Positions 61,941-64,000 of a DNA stretch of 64,000 nucleotides are shown piece after piece. Position 1 is the first letter of the stretch. Each line of letters begins with the position of its first letter. The translations under genes and the position numbers were made by a program. The notes beneath the pieces were generated by a model. That model had not been told where the DNA came from, did no database searches, and was given only the letters and a program-made list of their open reading frames with translations. The stretch covers positions 1 through 64,000 of the forward strand of contig CAVSAR010000006.1 of the NCBI GenBank assembly GCA_963726085.1. Direction: 5' to 3'. Source of the DNA: ZC4RG30 sp963726085 (GTDB lineage: Bacteria; Pseudomonadota; Gammaproteobacteria; Steroidobacterales; Steroidobacteraceae).

Positions 61941-63262
61941 ATGTACATCACCAAGAAACACCTCTCGCGACGCACCATGCTGCAGGGCGCCGGCGCGGCC
62001 ATCGCGCTGCCACTGCTGGATGCGATGATCCCCGCGGCCACCGCGCTGGCCGACACGGCTGCCAAGCCCGCGCCGCGCATGGGCTTCGTGTACTTCCCGC
62101 ATGGCGCGATCATGAAGCAGCTGGTGCCCACTGAGCAGGCGGGCACGGACTACACGATCTCGCCGATCCTGAAGCCGCTGGAACCGTATCCGCTCGCAGA
62201 TGACCATCGTCAGTGGCCTGCGCAACAAGGGCGGCGAGAGCTCGGACCCGCACGGCATCATGGCCGGCACCTGGCTGTCCTGCTTTGGCATCAAGGGTCG
62301 CGAGGCTGACCTGGGCACCACCGCCGACCAGCTGGCAGCGCGCTCCTTCGGTGCCGATACGCCCATGCCCTCGCTGGAACTGACCGGCGAGGGAGGCGCT
62401 GCCACCTGCGACCAGAGCGGCGGCGGCTGCAGCTACGGCAGCACGACGGCGTTTCGCACGCCCTTCCAGCCACTGCCCATGGAAGACAACCCGCGCAAGG
62501 TGTTCTACCAGCTGTTCGGCCAGGGCGACACCGCCGAGGAGCGCAAGGAGATCCTCAGCGAGACCGGCAGCCTGCTCGACTACGTGCTGGGCGAAGGGGC
62601 GTCCCTGAAGAAGCGCGTCAGCGCGGCCGACAGTGCGCGCGTCAGCGACTACCTGGACTCGGTGCGCGAGGTCGAGCGGCGCGTGCAGAGGCTGGCCACC
62701 AGCAAGAGCATGGCAGATGAACCTGCCCAACGCACCGCAAGGGCGTCCCGGACCAGTTCGATGATCACCTCGACACGATGTTCGACATGATCGCGCTGGC
62801 CTGGCAGTCCAACCAGACCCGCGTGGCCTCGTTCATGATGGCCAAGGAGGTCAGCATGCGCACCTACCCCAACCTGCAGATCACCGAGGCGTTCCATCCG
62901 CTGTCGCACCATGGCGGGGATGCCGGCCAAGATCGAGCGCCTGGTCATGATCCAGAACTACCACACGCAGGTGTTCGCCAAGTTCATCAAGAAGCTCGTC
63001 GACCACCCAGGATGGCGACGGCACGCTGCTGGACCATTCGATCATCCTGTACGGCAGCAACATGAGCAACAGCGACCTGCACAACAACGACCCGTTGCCC
63101 AACGTGGTCCTGGGTCGCGGCTACGGCAAGATCAAGGGCGGCCAGCACCTGCAGTACCCGCAGGACACGCCGCACGCCAACCTGCTGCTGACGCTGCTGA
63201 ATCGCGCCGGCGTGCCTGTGCAGTCACTCGGCAACAGCACCGGGCAGTTCGCGGAGGTCTGA
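61941..63262 (+). pseudogene. DUF1552 Tat-exported protein, multiply frameshifted
   Basis: ATG 61941 opens a protein with a twin-Arg signal (SRRTMLQGAGAAIALPLLDAM) and the DUF1552 start RMGFVYFPHGAIMKQLVP. The conserved text then continues in other frames: MTIVSGLRNKGGESSDPHGIMAG from about 62199, VPDQFDDHLDTMFDMIALAWQ from about 62735, MPAKIERLVMIQNYHTQVFAKFIKKL from about 62922, and DGDGTLLDHSIILYGSNMSNSD from about 63010 to the TGA. At least five indels in 1.3 kb with conserved sequence throughout point to assembly error. DUF1552 genes nearly always follow DUF1592 genes. The stop overlaps the ankyrin gene's ATG by one base (TGATG). Confidence 0.85.
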
Positions 63263-64000
63263 TGGCCGCCAGGACACTGCGGCGCGGCGCGCTGGCTGCC
63301 GCGCTGGTTGCGGCGCTCGCCTGCCTTACACCGGCCTGGTCAGCAGGCCCCGCCGCAGACGTCAATGCGCGCCAGGGCGACGGCTCGACCGCGCTGCTGT
63401 GGGCGGTGTATGCAGGCGACGCCGATCGCGTCAGCACGCTGCTCAAGGCCGGCGCGGACGTCAGCCTTGGCAACGAGTTCGGCGCCACCCCCTTGAGCGA
63501 AGCCGCGCGCACCGGCAACACGCCGATTCTGGCGCTGCTGCTCAAGGCTGGCGCCAAGCCTAAGGCCGTCAACCAGGACGGGGAGACCGCGCTGCATGAA
63601 GTGGCCCGCACCGGCAACATCGAGTCGGCCAAGCTGCTGCTCAAGGCCGGCGCCAACATCGACGCCCGCGAGACCTGGGGTGGGCAGACGCCACTGCACT
63701 GGGCCGCCTCGCAGAACCAGCCGGAGATGATCCGGTTCCTGGTCTCCAGGGGCGCTGATGTCAATGCGCGCGCCGCCGTGCGCGACTGGCAGCGTCGCGT
63801 CACCGCCGAGGGGCGCCCCAAGGACATGAACCGCGGCGGCTTCACGCCGCTGCTGTTCGCCGCGCGCGACGGGTTCGTCGAGTCGGTGCGCGTGCTGCTG
63901 CAGGGCAAGGCCGATATCAACCTGCCCGACCCGGATGGCACCTCACCGTTGCTGCTGACCTTGATCAACGGGCACTGGGACACGGCCAAGCTGCTGATCG
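63262..64000 (+). CDS. Exported ankyrin-repeat protein (runs off the window)
   Basis: ATG 63262 opens a reading frame with a signal peptide (LAAALVAALACLTPAWSA) and at least six ankyrin repeats of ~33 residues, e.g. DGSTALLWAVYAGDADRVSTLLKAGADV, DGETALHEVARTGNIESAKLLLKAGANI and GGQTPLHWAASQNQPEMIRFLVSRGADV. No stop is reached by 64000. It is the third gene of the DUF1592-DUF1552 set, coupled by TGATG. Exported ankyrin proteins may act as scaffolds or inhibitors; the role here is unknown. Confidence 0.9.
   Translation, partial: MAARTLRRGALAAALVAALACLTPAWSAGPAADVNARQGDGSTALLWAVYAGDADRVSTLLKAGADVSLGNEFGATPLSEAARTGNTPILALLLKAGAKPKAVNQDGETALHEVARTGNIESAKLLLKAGANIDARETWGGQTPLHWAASQNQPEMIRFLVSRGADVNARAAVRDWQRRVTAEGRPKDMNRGGFTPLLFAARDGFVESVRVLLQGKADINLPDPDGTSPLLLTLINGHWDTAKLLI

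Overview
The window is a high-GC bacterial contig with two parts of apparently different origin. From about 5.65 kb to the end the genes read as a gammaproteobacterium: oligopeptidase A, FadE-type acyl-CoA dehydrogenase, SelO, the ExeA/GspB pair, RimO, GlmS/GlmU, an Mla-type lipid transporter, a large TonB-dependent receptor and a Planctomycete-type cytochrome DUF1592/DUF1552 pair. My best guess is a Nevskiales/Steroidobacterales/Xanthomonadales-like lineage, by gene content only. The first ~5.6 kb (flagellar FlhA fragment, MerR/TipAS-like regulator, RidA, a one-helix membrane protein, an IS110 transposase) reads like an alphaproteobacterium of the Caulobacteraceae type. The two parts meet just after the IS110 gene, where a truncated membrane-protein gene begins. 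Either this is a transferred segment or the contig is chimeric. Several genes (flhA, the MerR gene, an ABC ATPase/permease pair, a COG0523 GTPase, the DUF1552 gene) carry one-base indels with conserved protein on both sides, which looks more like uncorrected sequencing error than decay.

Layout. 1-5.65 kb: alphaproteobacterial-like segment ending with IS110. 6-9.6 kb: an OmpA-domain lipoprotein, a second large lipoprotein of unknown role and a DUF3137-like protein. 9.8-19 kb: a small periplasmic protein with a clear terminator, glycerophosphodiester phosphodiesterase, oligopeptidase A, an HD-domain protein, an M15 peptidase, a HAMP-PAS-GGDEF-EAL protein and a phospholipase-D-family protein. 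19-24.95 kb, all minus: a 60-aa membrane peptide, a YtrA-like GntR regulator, an ABC-2 ATPase and permease, then MlaE (with a STAS-like N-terminus), MlaF, MlaD and a PqiC-like lipoprotein. The genes are packed closely enough to be one transcript from a strong promoter that overlaps a palindromic operator. 25-31.4 kb: malate dehydrogenase, LysR regulator, TonB-dependent receptor, TMEM175-like channel, and a second GntR gene with a membrane protein. 31.4-35.1 kb, minus: exported NTF2-like protein, NmrA/QorB-like oxidoreductase, type-B carboxylesterase, second exported NTF2-like protein. 35.15-41.4 kb: SelO, FadE, ExeA, GspB.

41.4-48.1 kb: an unknown exported protein faces a three-gene signalling set: a receiver-like domain joined through a membrane helix to a TonB C-terminal domain, a receiver-like domain joined to a Ser/Thr kinase, and a CheA-like ATPase protein. 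A GT4 glycosyltransferase follows. 48-51.3 kb, minus: a methyltransferase, a 57-aa protein, a COG0523 metallochaperone GTPase and a WD40 protein, chained by ATGA overlaps and facing rimO. 52.7-59.3 kb, minus: a YjjJ/HipA-like kinase with an AT-rich, repeat-bearing upstream region, glmS, glmU, a GNAT acetyltransferase, a VIT-family transporter and a DUF3465 protein, several with overlapping ends. 59.5-64 kb: DUF1592 cytochrome, DUF1552 Tat-exported protein (frameshifted), and an ankyrin-repeat protein that runs off the end.

Two features stand out. At least seven genes have a -10-like hexamer (TAGAAT in four) ending only 6-8 nt before the start codon, which suggests frequent leaderless mRNAs. 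The receiver-TonB / receiver-kinase / CheA-like ATPase operon is the best candidate for a poorly described signalling system. I saw no tRNA, rRNA or CRISPR array.
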